DNA from: Glycine soja
Taxonomy: Eukaryota; Streptophyta; Magnoliopsida; Fabales; Fabaceae
Reading direction: 5' to 3'
Assembly: GCF_004193775.1 (NCBI RefSeq)
Contig: NC_041008.1
Location: 17,627,731 to 17,691,730, forward strand
Length of the DNA: 64,000 nucleotides
The notes under the pieces: generated by a model
The model's input: the letters and a program-made list of their open reading frames with translations, nothing else
Told to the model about the DNA's origin: nothing
The model's database searches: none
Made by a program: the position numbers and the translations under genes
Shown: positions 1 through 11,700 of the stretch, one piece after another
Layout: each line of letters opens with the position of its first letter
Position numbering within the stretch: the first letter of the stretch is position 1

Positions 1-1413
1 AATCTTGGCATTGTTGGATGATTCTTGATTGGTGCTGAGCTTATGATAACACAAAGTTGTATTGCTATGGTTAATAAATTTAAAAGTTTATCGATCCCAA
101 ACAATTTACATTCATATTAATATCACTTAAAAAAATACACATTCATATTAGTAAATATATAGAAATTATTATGCATCAAATAACATAAAAAATATTGGTT
201 TCAAAATTAGATGGAATAACGTCTAATATATGTTTTTTTTTTTGTCTGGTGAACTAACCGGATTGTTGTGAGTGAAACGAACTGGCCATTTCTTAAAGGT
301 TGGATTCATGTGATATAATTATTTGTACCGTTATTTTACTTCATTTTTTCTCTCATGCATCGAACACACACATTGTTCTCACAAATCAGAGAACAACTTC
401 AAGAGACCAACCCCTCAGTTAATAACAAGAACAAATGAACCCATCGTTTATTTCAATAAAAAAAATTCTTAAAGTTTTATTTTAAAAAAACATAAAAATC
501 ATATACGATATTTGTGTACATGAAGAAAAATGTATTTTCTAGAAAAGATATATTTGTGTGAATGACTAAATGTCCAAATGCATGACATTAATTATATATA
601 AGAAGATTCACAAATGCATGGTTATCATAAAATCATATATACGTTATGCAGGGCCATCAATCACCAAAGGAGGACATTAATTAATTTAATAATTAGGCCC
701 CGCAAATTGAAACTCAGATATCTTGTCCATTTCCATGGAGTGATCTCGGACAAATGGCCAAAGGGAAGGTATAGAAAGCTCGTGTTGGCAATTGGCATAC
801 ACATACATGGCTATCTCACGATAAACAATTGGAGGCAGTGTGCGGGTGCAAGTCCAAGTAGCATCACAGTCTTAAAAAAAAGGTTAAGTGTCATAAGCAA
901 AACACCTACATTTGCGGCAGTACAATTAAGCACAAAACAAAAAACGTCAACAACAGCTCATTAATTGGTCTTCAAATATTGACAAAAACTTAGGTAGTGG
1001 ATAGAGAATGTTAAGGAATTTGAAATGGATGTAAATTTAATTAATTGCTTCAATTATTATTATTATTATTTATCAAAATATGTTGTCTAGATATAAAATA
1101 ATTTAAATATTCTTTATTTAATTTGGATGAAATAATTTAATCTCTATCATATGTAAAATTATTTTTTAAAAAAATAAATAAAAAATTTCCTTTTTTAAAT
1201 GAATTAAATTAAAAAAATCTAAAAAATAACTAAATGATGAACAATACCATTTTTCTTAGATAACCAATAACCATGAAATAAAAAATTAAGTGCTTAATTA
1301 CTATTTCAATTTTAAAATAATTTATGAATATTGTTAGAGTTTAAGTATGAAGGTGAAGTATCACATTGGATAAAAATTGACAAGTTGAACAACATATAAA
1401 TAAAGAAGACTGA
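1..1413. other. AT-rich spacer without recognisable gene
   Basis: No conserved protein domain, tRNA or repeat boundary is visible. A plus-strand open frame at 614-964 (116 codons) has a composition unlike plant proteins and no motif I recognise, so I do not call it a gene. Confidence 0.6.
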
Positions 1414-1589
1414 TGATAACTGCTAATTAAGAATATATTTTGGGGTTAAATTATATAGAAATTTGTAAAAATTTTCTCATAATTTTTCCTTTTTGAGAAA
1501 ATAATTATTACATTAATATCATTTAAGTTTTGTGTAGAGAATATTAAAAGTAATGAATTTATGATGCTTAGTGATTAAAATAAAGTCAA

Positions 1590-1735
1590 GAAAGCGAACT
1601 AATTAAGGAAAACAGAACTAATTGAGGAAAACAGGATTAATTAAGGGAAGAAAACTAAGTGAGGAAAATATGAATAATTAAGGAAAGGAAAATAATTAAG
1701 GAAAATATGACTAATTAAGGAAAATAAAGCCAAGC
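1590..1735 (+). repeat. Short tandem repeat in LTR (CTAATTAAGGAAAA units)
   Basis: Roughly eight imperfect units of about 17-19 bp built on CTAATTAAGGAAAA lie upstream of the TATA box. The same array, with different unit details, is at 6930-7085 in the 3' LTR. Related LTRs in this window have GCGCTTAGCGC palindromes at the same relative place. Confidence 0.7.
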
Positions 1736-1764
1736 TTAGTGCAAGAAGCTCGCTAATCTGCACC

Positions 1765-1772
1765 TATAAAAG
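1765..1772 (+). promoter_or_regulatory. LTR TATA box
   Basis: TATAAAAG inside the 5' LTR. The equivalent box is at 7122-7129 in the 3' LTR. Confidence 0.6.
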
Positions 1773-2689
1773 AAGAAGAGAAAAGAAGAAAAAGACAAAA
1801 ATTCTAAGATAATACAATTTCTTATAAAAGGAAAATGCTATAAGAAGGAGAAGCGAGCAATGAGAGTCATTCCTTCCCTCCATTCCCTTTCTTATCTTTT
1901 CTCCTTTACTAAATATTCTCCTCTTGCAATTGTAAAACCTCCATGACAATGAGAGGTTAAACCCCATTTTGTTGGGAACTTGACTGTCAAGAACTCTTAA
2001 TGTAATTTCTCTTCCTATTTATTTAATAATATTACATTTGCATTATCATTTCTTGTGCTTAATATTATTGCTTATGGCTTGATCATCCATTTGCATGGTA
2101 AGTTTTAGGGATAGCGTTGGGAAATATTATTTTCTGATAGAACTAGGAAAGGTATCTAAATAAAGTCATCACTAAGGATAGGTTAATATTTGTTTAGTCT
2201 GTTATACATCTCTATTTTTAATGCAATTTACTATTTTAGCATTGCAAAGGGATTTGGGAGAGAAAATAGATAAATTAGGTTATTTCATGCGAGGGACCAA
2301 AGTTAGAGTATACTAGTAGATGTAGGTGTAAATTGGAATAATTATAAATAGAGAAAAATCATTAACATTACATCAAAGAGTAACTCTAGTAGGCTAAGAT
2401 TCTAACATTCTCATCATCTGAATTTTCTTTTATAATAATATTGGATTTCCTCGTCTTTTATGTCTTTAATTAGTTAATTTAAATTCTTATTTAATTTCTC
2501 CTCTTGTTTAATTTAATTTTTGGTCAATTTAAATTATTGTTTTCCTACAACCTTTCTAAATCTTTTTCTTAATCAAATATTCATCTACATAAGTACAAAA
2601 AAAGTTCATATGGATACGATACTCGGACTTCCGTTTTAACTTTACTACTTGGGACGAATTGGTACACTTGCCAATCCATCACAAGTTTT

Positions 2690-2707
2690 TGGCGCCATTG
2701 CCGGGAA
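2690..2707 (+). other. Primer-binding site (tRNA-Asp-like)
   Basis: TGGCGCCATTGCCGGGAA lies 6 bp after the LTR. It is close to the TGGCGCC-(N)3-GCCGGGGA type used by many legume gypsy elements and usually assigned to tRNA-Asp. Two positions deviate from that consensus. Confidence 0.75.
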
Positions 2708-2855
2708 CTTTGTTTTTTGTACTTGGTATTTTGGATATTCTATTTCTAATTTTTAATTTTCCATAATTTTTCAAAAAAAAAATCATTTTTCAAATTTTAT
2801 TTTTCGCTCTTAATTTTAATCTTTAGTTTATAATTTTTTATTTTTCTGTGATAAC

Positions 2856-4151
2856 GTGCACAATAGTGTTTTTCTTTCTTGTATGCGAGGAAACAATCTT
2901 GTTCCATTAGATCTAGAGATTGAAACAATGTGTAGAAGAAACAACGCTGCAAGAAGAAAGAAAGAACAACAAGGGAATCAAGAACCATCATCCTTTATAT
3001 CATCTTCTTCTTTTTCACATCCCAACTTTGAAAAACACATCATGGCAGAAGATCAGCCACAAAGGATCACCTTGGAGGACTACTCTAGTACCTCTACACC
3101 TCAGTATTTCACAAGCATAGCTCAGCCCGAAGTTCAAGCTGCTAACATCACTTATCCATATTCTCTCATCCAGTTGATTCAAGGCAATCTCTTACATGGG
3201 AAACCCAATGAAGATCCATATGCCCACCTTGCTACATACATATAGATTTGCAACACAATGAAAATAGCTGGAGTTCCTGAAGATGTCATCCGCCTCAACC
3301 TATTCTCATTCTCCTTGGCTGGTGAAGCAAAAGATGGTTGCACTCGTTCAAGGGAAACAACTTGCAGACATGGGAAGAGGTGGTGGAGAAATTTTTGAAG
3401 AAATATTTTCTAGAGTCCAGGACCGCTAAGGGAAAGGTGGAGATCTCTTCATTCCACCAATTCCCCGATGAATCACTGAGTGAAGCTCTTGACCACTTTC
3501 ATGGTTTTGCTCCAGAAGACTCCCACCCATAGGTTCAGCGAGCCGATTCAACTCAATATCTTCATTAATGGCTTGTGACCCCATTCGAAGCAGTTACTTG
3601 ATGCCTTCACTGGTGGGGAGATCAAACTAAATACACCTAATGAAGCTATGGAGTTGATTGAAAATATGGAAGCTAGTGACCATGTCATACTTTGTGATCG
3701 AGCCTACACACCTACAAAGAAGAGTCTTCTCGAGCTCACATCACAAGACATACTACTAGCCCATACCAAGCTCATAGCCAAGCAACTAGACACCCTCACA
3801 GAGATGCTGAGCAAGCTTCCTCAACAGTTGCAGGCAGTGCAACTTGCCCATTCTTCGGTCATGCACATTGGGGGATGCAATATCTGTGGTGGAGCCCATG
3901 AGTCAGGCAGGTGCATGGTCCAAAATGATGTATCCAAAGAAGTAAACTATTTGACCAATCGACACCATCAAGGAGGACCTCCAAGATACAATCAAGGGGG
4001 AAATTTCTCTCAAGGTCAAGGTTGGAGATCCCACCCTAGGAATAACTTCAATAGAAATCAAGGAGTTTCATCTAATCGACCTCCCAATCAAGGGCCTGAT
4101 TTATATGAGAAAACCACCAAACTAGAAGACACTTTAAATCATTTTATGTAG
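2856..4151 (+). pseudogene. Decayed retrotransposon gag
   Basis: Three adjoining open segments (2856-3245, 3338-3532, 3648-4151) read as one gag broken by a TAG at 3243-3245 and by frame changes near 3335 and 3530. Recognisable stretches include NLFSFSLAGEAK, LQTWEEVVEKFLKKYF and LTEMLSKLPQQLQAVQ, all typical of gypsy gag. The C-terminal part has a partial zinc-knuckle-like CNICGGAHESGRC and a Q/N/G-rich tail (QGGPPRYNQGGNFSQGQGW). It would have formed the particle core. It is non-functional as it stands. Confidence 0.8.
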
Positions 4152-4326
4152 GTTTCTCTATTAAATCACAAGAGCACTGAGTCTGCCATCAGGAATCTAG
4201 AGGTACAAGTGGGCCAATTTGCTAAGCAATTGGCTGAAATGTCCACGGAAAATTTTAGGGCCAACACGGAGAAGAATACCAAGGAGAAGTGCAAGATAAT
4301 TTTCATTAGGAGTCAGAGGAGGGAGA

Positions 4327-5441
4327 ATGCAGAGAGAAAAAAGAGCTGAGGGAGTATTAGAGGATGTGAGTAATGAGGAAGGAGAGAATAATAAGAGAGA
4401 AGAAGGTGATGAAGAGAAAGAAGAGAACAAGGAGAGAGGTGAAAAGGTCTTACCCACTAAGACCAAGAGTCAATTAGCAAGGGAGGCTAAAAGGGAGACA
4501 CCCGCAACCCTAATAAAGGACATCCTTATCCTTTGGTGCCATCAAAGAAATAGAGGGAATGCTACTTTGCTTGCTTCCTCGGCATATTCAAGAAGCTGAA
4601 AATCATCATACCCTTCGGAGAGGCCTTGCAGCAAATGCCTATGTATACAAAATTTTTAAAGGACCTACTCACAAAGAAAGGGAAATATATCAATAATGAG
4701 AGCATCATAATGGAAGGAATTTGCAATGTTGTGATCCATAGAATTCTACCATAGAAGTTCAAAGACCCAGAGAGTGTAACCATCCCATGTTCTATTAGAG
4801 AGGTATCAATGGGTAAAGTTCTCCTTGATATGGGGGCAAGCATCAATCTGATGCCCCTATCTATGTGCTAGAGGATTGGGAATCCAAAGATTACTCCCAC
4901 CAGAATGACGCTTCAGCTAGCAGACTGTTCGATCACCAGACTATATGGTGTAGTTGAAGGTGTCCTTGTCAAGGTTTGCCAATTCACTTTTCCGGTAGAC
5001 TTTGTGATGATGGATATAGAAGAGGATTCTAATATTCCTCTAATATTGGGTTGTCCATTCATGCTTACTACAAAATGTGTTGTGGACATGGGGAATGACA
5101 ACTTGGAGATGAGTTTAGAGGACCAAAAAGCCATCTTTAACTTGTTTGAGGCAATAAAGCATCCTAGTGATAACAAAACCTGCTTTAAGGTGGAGGCAAT
5201 TGAGAAAGAAGCTGACCTTGTTGGGAGGCACCTGAAGTCTGTGTATCTAGAACAAGATAAAGTCAAGCCAATTGTGAATCCAACAACCACTTCCATTGTC
5301 CTCCCGGGGCCAAGGCGAGTCAAGGCCCGAACCACTCCAAATGCTCCACCAGCTCCACCTCCGGTAATCCATCCTCCAACCACTTCTTCTACAACCGGTA
5401 AGCCTTTTTCCTCTTCTTCCCAGCAAGAGCATCTAGTCTAG
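4327..5441 (+). pseudogene. Decayed gag C-terminus and retroviral-type aspartic protease
   Basis: A Glu/Lys-rich linker (about 4327-4470) is followed by a protease-like segment. The active-site triplet is altered (LLDMGASINLMP, with DMG where D-S/T-G is usual). The later hydrophobic part NIPLILGCPFM fits the second half of the fold. A TAG at 4869-4871 splits it. The final segment (4905-5441) ends in a Pro/Ser-rich tail. No polymerase follows. The large minus-strand frame over the same bases is a shadow. Confidence 0.75.
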
Positions 5442-6752
5442 ATGATGCAAAGCCTCCATCATGGCCATCGCCTTGTTATCCAGAACTTACACCAGTTATC
5501 CATTCACCTTTCTATGGAGCCTCCACTAATGACACCAGAGGCTTTTCTACAACAGGTTGCCTGGCCAAAAGTCCAACCCTCTTTTGTGGTGGGGAAGGGA
5601 GGGGGGGTGACACCTCTGGCATGGGTGGTGATGGAGCTTATGATGATTATGTTGCGGACATCAATGCTGCTCAGGAAGCTTGGGATCCAAGGCCCACATA
5701 GGATTGGGGCCTATTTTGATAAGGATTTTTCTTTAATTTTCTTTATTTTTCTTTATTTATTTTGTTTTGTTTTCATTTTCGCTTATTTTATTTTATTTTA
5801 TTTTCATTTTAATTTCTTGCATTTAGGACAGTTTAATTTCAATATTTTAAATTTAATCATTTCATAGTTTCAATTTAGTTTGAGGCATGATAGAGACATA
5901 GTCACATAGGTATTTATTGGTTGGTAGCACAATATTTTGAGTGAATCAATTGCATGAGTGAGACTAACTGCGTACTAAGGGATATTTTTGTGAATTGTTG
6001 ATTCTCGTGAAAGTAGGTGTCAGTGTAAGTGATGGACTATGAATTAACAGTACAAGAGTGAAAAGGTTAGTATTTCTGACAGAAAAGCATGAAATGAGAA
6101 CCTTCATACTTCAATGAAAACCGGTAAGTTGTGTGAACTTTAAATTGTGAGAGAATGACTGGTTTTAATTTCTTAATTTTACATGATTCTTGGATTGCTT
6201 GAAATGCATGTATGATGTGGAGATGATCAAGGCCTTGTTTGTTATTTTATTCAGCTACTTAAACCAAGCCCAAAATGTGGTATTTACTAACTACCCTTTC
6301 TTAGGTTGTAGGAGAGTACTCATGGATCCAAAGAAATTTGTCCCAAAATTGGGGAAATGTTTTTGGGTGATTTTCTATTGCATGAAAATGAATACACAAC
6401 ACAAGTTTAATTGAGTCACAAAATGTGGTTTTACTCCAGCCCACTATGAATGTTAATTGCAAAAAAAAAAAAAATCTTATTTTAAAGAATGAAAGTTGGG
6501 GTAAACCATCATCAAAGAAAATAAAGATGCTGAAAAGAGTAGCAAAACAATAAGGTTGGTGTTGTGAAAAATTCTAAGTTGTGGTTTGTAAATAATTTAG
6601 GGGAATGAATGCTCTCCTAGATCCTAAGCTTTGAATCCTAGAAAAACCATTATTTTTGGAATGTATGCAGTTATCTTATGAATTGTGATTGGTAAACTCT
6701 AAACTTTTTCCTTTTGCTTGAGGACAAACAAAGATTTAAATTTGGGGGAGTT
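5442..6752 (+). other. Non-coding 3' internal region and polypurine tract
   Basis: A Gly/Asp-rich frame remnant runs to about 5700. T-rich and then unremarkable AT-rich sequence follows. The purine tract TTTGGGGGAG at 6741-6750 directly precedes the 3' LTR. No polymerase motif is seen. Confidence 0.7.
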
Positions 6753-7306
6753 TGATAACGGCTAATTATGAGTATATTTTGGGGTTAAATTATATAGGAA
6801 TTTGTAATTTTTCTCCTATTTTTTCCTTTTTGAGCAAATAAATGTTAAATTAACATCATTTAAGTTTTTGTGTAGAGAATATTAAAAGTGATGAATTTAT
6901 GATACTTTGTGACTAAAATAAAGCCCAGGAAAACGAGCCAATTAAGGAAAGCAAAGCTAATTAAGAAAAGCGAGTTAATTGAGGAAAGCATGGCTAATTA
7001 AGGAAATAAAGCTAATTAAGGAAAACAGGGCTAATTAAGGAAAGAAGACTAATTGAGAAAAACTAGACTAATTAAGGAAAGTAAAGTCGGGCTTAGTGCA
7101 AGAAGCCCACTAGTTTGCACTTATAAAAGAAGAAGAGAAAAGAAGAAAAAGACACACAAAAATTCCAAGAGAATACAATTCCTTATAGAAGGAAATGATT
7201 AAAAGAATGAGAAGCAAGTAATGGAAGTCATTCCTTCCCTCCATTCCCTTTCTTATCTTTTCTCCCTTTACTAAATATTCCCCTCTTGCAATTGTAAAGT
7301 CTCCAT
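6753..7306 (+). repeat. Truncated 3' LTR of the gypsy-type element
   Basis: Aligns with the first 550 bp of the 5' LTR, including its tandem repeat (6930-7085) and TATA box (7122-7129), and then stops abruptly where the next LTR begins at 7307. Confidence 0.85.
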
Positions 7307-8269
7307 TGATGCAATCCTACGCCGCAAGGGCATTGGATAGAAGACCCCAAGTAGAATGGGCCAAAGATGCAAGAGAAGGCCCTAGGGTTCTTATGAGCCT
7401 TAGGGTAGATTTTGGGCCCATGGGCTAAGTACGAGCCCACTTATCTTTGTAAATATTAGATTAAGGTTTCATTATTTTTGGGCCTTGTATTTAGGGCTCC
7501 ATAATGTAGGTAGGGTACCCTAGAAATATAAGATTTTTCAGCCCTTGTATTTTAGGGCACCTAGACTAGTTTTTGTATTAGGGGTAGTTTTGTAATTTCA
7601 CATGCACTAAGTGGATATTTGATGTGTGTGGTTGGAAATAAATTTAATTGAATTGGTAAAAGCCCAATCCAATTAAATTTTAGAGGGGGAGGTGAGCATT
7701 TGCTTACTACACCCCATTGCCACATCATATAGTCACACTTTGTGCATGTCCTTCATGCTTTTCATGCCTCATGACACCTAAGCACACTTAGTGGAGAATC
7801 TTGGAATTGATCTTGGATTAGTGGGCTGAACCATAACTAAAATTCACTAATCATAATTAGTGAAATTTTGGCTCCAAAGTTTGGCTCCACAAATTCAATT
7901 TCAAATTCAAGTGAAATTTGAATTTCCCTCCAATTTTGTGTGACACTTAGGCTATAAATAGAGGTCATGTGTGTGCATTTTTTTCAACTTTGATGATTTG
8001 AATATTAAACTTCAAATTTCAAAGCTCATTTAGAGCACAAAATTTCGTGCTCTTCTCTCCCTCTCCCTTCATTCATCTCCTTCTTCCTCCAAGCTCTTAT
8101 CCATGGCCTCCTATGGTGGTGAGCTTCTTCTAGACTCATCTTCTCCTTGAAGTGGCGTCTCCTCTCTCTCTTCCTTTCTCCATTCCGCTGCCATTCATCT
8201 TCCAAGAAGCAAAGGAATCCATTGATGAAGAAGATCCTAGGCCTACAAGCTCCAATGGAGCTTGCATCA
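7307..8269 (+). repeat. LTR of a second element (TGATGCAA family)
   Basis: Starts TGATGCAATCC and ends GCTTGCATCA, giving a perfect 8-bp terminal inverted repeat TGATGCAA/TTGCATCA. It is followed by a primer-binding site, which marks it as a 5' LTR. A TATAAATA box is at 7953-7960. A second, rearranged copy of this LTR lies at 16218-17544. No matching 3' LTR is visible downstream. Confidence 0.8.
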
Positions 8270-8271
8270 TG

Positions 8272-8284
8272 TGGTATCAAGAGC
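8272..8284 (+). other. Primer-binding site (tRNA-Met-like)
   Basis: TGGTATCAAGAGC, two bases after the LTR end, is the common tRNA-Met primer site TGGTATCAGAGC with one extra A. Confidence 0.65.
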
Positions 8285-9397
8285 ATCTTCATCTAGGTGA
8301 TATTCTTTTGCTTCCTCTATCTTTTTGTTCGGTGAATTCTCTTTAATTCCTTGTTCTTCATCTTATTCTCCATGTATATCCCCCATTGTCTTGTGGTTTG
8401 GTGCTGTTTAGAGTAGATTAAAAAAAAAAAAATAAACCGATTAAATCTTAGATCTACACTTGTTGTTGCATTTCTATGGTTCAAATTTTGTAGATCTACT
8501 CTTGAATCTTGTTTTTGTGTTGATTTTAGGTTCTATCATTTTTCATTCATAATATTCTTGTGCTGAACCTTTAGATCTAAATTTTGTTAAAATTATTGAT
8601 TACAAAAAAAAACACAAAAATCTAAGTGTAAATCACTTAATCCATGTTGTCTTAATGTCATGTTTAGTCATAGTAATTGTCACATTATGTTCTAAGTTTG
8701 TGTTGAATTTTATTTTGTTGATTGAATTTTAGATACATTTGTTCATGTATTCTTGTCATTCTGAGTCTATCTTTTGAATTTTGAGTCTAATTCATGCATG
8801 TTATTTAGTTCATAACATGTTCTAAATCAATTCCTAGAAGTAGTCTTGTTCTTGAACTCTTTTTTGTTTTCTAAGATTCCTACATGATGCCTATGATGAA
8901 GTCGAGTTGTGGTGCTGAGTTGTGGCTGGATTTGTGAATCAAATAAGTCTTAAGCTCTCTTGAATTGTGTTATTCAAGATAATTGAGCATAAGCAAACAA
9001 AAATTATAACTATCCAAGCCTTAAGCAACATAAACTACTCTTGATTTCTAGGTTGAAATTGCTGGTGCTGGTAGCTTGAACATACAAACTTGTATAAATT
9101 ACTGGGAATTGGTCACTACGTTTTTTGAGCTGAAACTTTTACCGAATTTTCTAGACATCTGGACCAAAATTATAAAAAAAGAACCAAGTGATTTGGATTA
9201 AAGGAAAAAATAAGAAAAATCTCACAAGTTGGCAGAAAAATCAGTGTCCAGGAAAAAAAAAAGAAAAGTGAAAGGAAAGTGTGCTTGTTGTTTTGGCTCA
9301 AAATTTGTTCTATAATTGGTGCCTATTTTATACCAATCCTAGTTCTGAAATTTCAACTGAAAATTATTGTGAAAACAAGTGCCAAAACTAGAGGTGT
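8285..9397 (+). mobile_element. Non-coding leader remnant of the second LTR element
   Basis: About 1.1 kb follows the primer site and contains no open frame of note. It is interrupted at 9398 by a reversed solo LTR. I could not tell where the element resumes or ends after 11074. Confidence 0.5.
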
Positions 9398-9653
9398 TGT
9401 TAGCTCTTTGGCAAGTGTACCAAATCGCTCGTAGTAATAATTTCTCGGTAAGCTGAGTGTTGTACCACAGGGATTTTGTTGCACTTATGTGAAGTACTTT
9501 TCAGTTTGCAAATTGTAAATTTAGTGTATAAAATTAAAGGCAATTTAAATCTACGTAGCTACTTCTAAATTAAAGAAAACTAAAGCAATAAAGAATAAAA
9601 TCTATAAAATATTACTAAAATCTAATAACCTAAGTACCTACTTCTAATAAAAT

Positions 9654-9776
9654 AAGGAATAACTACTTCTAAGAAAACCCAACAGTAAAATAAGGAATAA
9701 CTGCTTCTAAGAAAGCCAACAATAAAATAAGGAATAACTACTTCTAAGAAAACAAACAATAAAATAAGAAACTTCA
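9654..9776. repeat. Tandem repeat, about 40-bp unit, three copies
   Basis: The phrase AAGGAATAACTACTTCTAAG recurs three times with small changes, inside the reversed solo LTR. Confidence 0.7.
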
Positions 9777-10049
9777 AACAATAAAATAGGGAATAAAATC
9801 TATATAGTAAAATTGCTAAAACCTAACAAGTCTAATCAGCCTAGATATATGGATTCAGGATTTGTCTGTTATCAATACCAGTGAACTAATTCTGCCCCAC
9901 ATCTATCCATCTACTTGTCCCTGATGCCTCATGATGACAAGCCTACCTTAATTACCTATCTTCCAAATGCCCTTTGCGAAGACTCAATAACTAAGATGCA
10001 TTAAGATTGAATTCTAGATGTTTGCTAAAGCATGGGCATCGGGTCAATG

Positions 10050-10480
10050 CTAACCCTATGATTTCTTTCTTTTAGTGTTCTATTAAACGTTACCCTCTCC
10101 CGAGTGGACTAACCCTTAAAATAGATTCACGTATTTATTCCTTACCCCTAATTAGGCTTTACCCTCTCCTGAGTGAACTAAAGACTAACAGAAAATAAAA
10201 AATGAGATACAAAATAAATAAGAAAGAAAAGCAGATAAAAGAACCTGGAAGGAAAACCCTCTAAATGATAACCCGATAATTTCTTCCTTTTATTGTTCTA
10301 TTAAGCGTTACCCTCTCCCGAGTGGACTAACCCTTAAAACAGATTCAAGTATTCATTCCTTACCCCTAATTAGGCTTTACCCTCTCCCGAGTGGACTAAA
10401 CCCTAACATAAAATAAGGTCTGAGATACAAGATAAATAAGAAAGAACGGTAAATAAAAGAACCTGGAAGGAAATCCTCTT
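10050..10480. repeat. Tandem duplication of about 218 bp inside the solo LTR
   Basis: The segment starting near TTCTATTAAACG (10078) is repeated near TTCTATTAAGCG (10296). Each unit holds two copies of TACCCTCTCCCGAGTGGACT or a close variant. Confidence 0.7.
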
Positions 10481-10755
10481 TTTATTGATAACTCTTGAAA
10501 TGCTCCATACATCATTGGCTTTTTAGGCCTACCAGGCCCTAGCTAGGGGTTTAGCCACTCATAGTCATGAGGGCTTTACAATGAGAAGGGTGGGGGGGGT
10601 GAAAGAAAGGTAATAAGAATATAAGGGAAGGGAAGGAAAAGGAGAGAACTGAGTGCCAGAAGTCTAAAAACTGAGCTCTAAGGAAGTGCGTTCATTTCCC
10701 TAGGCTGACCCTCTTATTTATAGGTGCAAAATTGGGCTTTGGGCCTTCGTAGTCT

Positions 10756-10862
10756 CGCTGAGCGCGAAGCCTTGCGCTCAGCGCTACCACGCGCTCAGCG
10801 CGTATCATGCGCTTAGCGCCTTGCCTTCTTGCACGCTGGGCGTATCTCGCGCTTAGCGTCTT
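10756..10862. repeat. GC-rich palindromic repeats GCGCTTAGCGC / GCGCTCAGCGCG
   Basis: Six or more short palindromes of the type GCGCTCAGCGC or GCGCTTAGCGC sit close together in otherwise AT-rich DNA, upstream of the LTR's presumed promoter when read on the minus strand. The same motif family recurs at 19755-19841, 20745-20920 and 21194-21250. Confidence 0.75.
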
Positions 10863-11079
10863 GCTGGACTTAGGCTTCTTCTGATTTTCTTCTTTTTTTT
10901 CTTTATTTCTGCTCCTTTTTGCTTGTTGTACCTCCCTTTTTCACGTCTGCAATCATAATTCAAAATTAATAAAATATTTCCAAATTAAAGCATAAATAAC
11001 TGCTAAATAATTAATTCTAAGTAAATTTCAGACCGATTTTCCACTATTAATTCATTATTATTTAGCAGTTATCAAGTGC

Positions 11080-11700
11080 ACATGAAAAATGATGAGGAGA
11101 GAGGTGTTGTAGAGAGTGGAAAACAAAGGTGTAGAAGAGAGAGAACGAGGGAAAAAGATCATTAAAGGAGAAAGAGGCACAACAAAGACAAAAATGGTGT
11201 TTAAAAAAAGATATGGAATGAGGGGGAGAGAGAGAGAGAAAGAAGGGTGCAGTATAGAGAGGAAGAGAAAAGGTGTATAAGAGAGAGAGAAGAAAGGAAA
11301 TAAATCATTAAATGAGAGAGAAAATGATGGAGAAAGTGGTATGAAATAGACAAAGATAGAAAAAAGTTTTAAAAAAATAGAGATGAAGTGACAACGAGAG
11401 GGTGCAAAAGAAAAGGGGGATAGAGTTAGGTGCCAGAGAAAGTGAGAGAGTAAAAAATAGAGAGGTAAAAGAATGAAAAAATGAGAGAGAGAAATGCAAA
11501 TGGAAAAATGATGTAGGAAGGTGCAAAAGAAATAGGAAGAAAAGACTATAGGAGAGAGAGAAAAAAAATGAGGAAAAGAGATCATTAAATGAGAGAAACA
11601 TAAAAAGAGAGGGGAGAATGAGAAGTAAATAAGAGAGAAAGTGCACTGAAGTTTCAAGATGAGAAAGCTCTTAGTGATACTATACAAGAGAGATCGAGAA
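11080..11700. repeat. Purine-rich low-complexity tract
   Basis: About 600 bp in which the plus strand is almost all A and G (GAGAGAGAAA, GGAAAAAGA). Its minus-strand open frames encode only Ser/Phe/Leu-rich low-complexity peptide and are not genes. Confidence 0.7.

Larger units (their letters stand above)
1414..2683 (+). repeat. 5' LTR of the gypsy-type element
   Basis: Starts TGATAACTGC and ends CCATCACA, just before the primer-binding site. Length is about 1270 bp. It contains a TATAAAAG box at 1765-1772, consistent with the transcription start, and a short tandem repeat upstream of it. The first 550 bp align well by eye with 6753-7306. Confidence 0.85.
1414..7306 (+). mobile_element. Non-autonomous Ty3/gypsy-type LTR retrotransposon (gag-protease only), 3' LTR truncated
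   Basis: Two direct repeats that both begin TGATAAC bound an internal region with a primer-binding site, gag and protease remnants and a purine tract. No reverse transcriptase, RNase H or integrase motif is visible between protease and purine tract, so mobility would have depended on enzymes supplied by relatives. The 3' LTR stops at 7306, where another LTR starts, and the rest of it is not seen further on. A target-site duplication therefore cannot be checked. Confidence 0.85.
9398..11074 (-). mobile_element. Solo LTR, reverse orientation
   Basis: On the minus strand it begins TGATAACTGC at 11074 and ends GAGCTAACA at 9398. This is the same TGATAAC...CTTGCCAA..ACA architecture as the other gypsy-type LTRs here. 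Flanking pentamers GGTGT (9393-9397) and AGTGC (11075-11079) agree at three of five positions, so any target duplication has decayed. No internal region is attached on either side. Confidence 0.7.

Noticed and set aside
4913..5383. A 156-codon minus-strand open frame
   Set aside because: It lies opposite the retrotransposon protease frame, whose conserved motifs are on the plus strand; the minus frame has no motif and is a shadow.
11058..11687. A 209-codon minus-strand frame rich in Ser, Phe and Leu
   Set aside because: It is the translation of a purine-rich low-complexity tract; the composition is not that of a protein.
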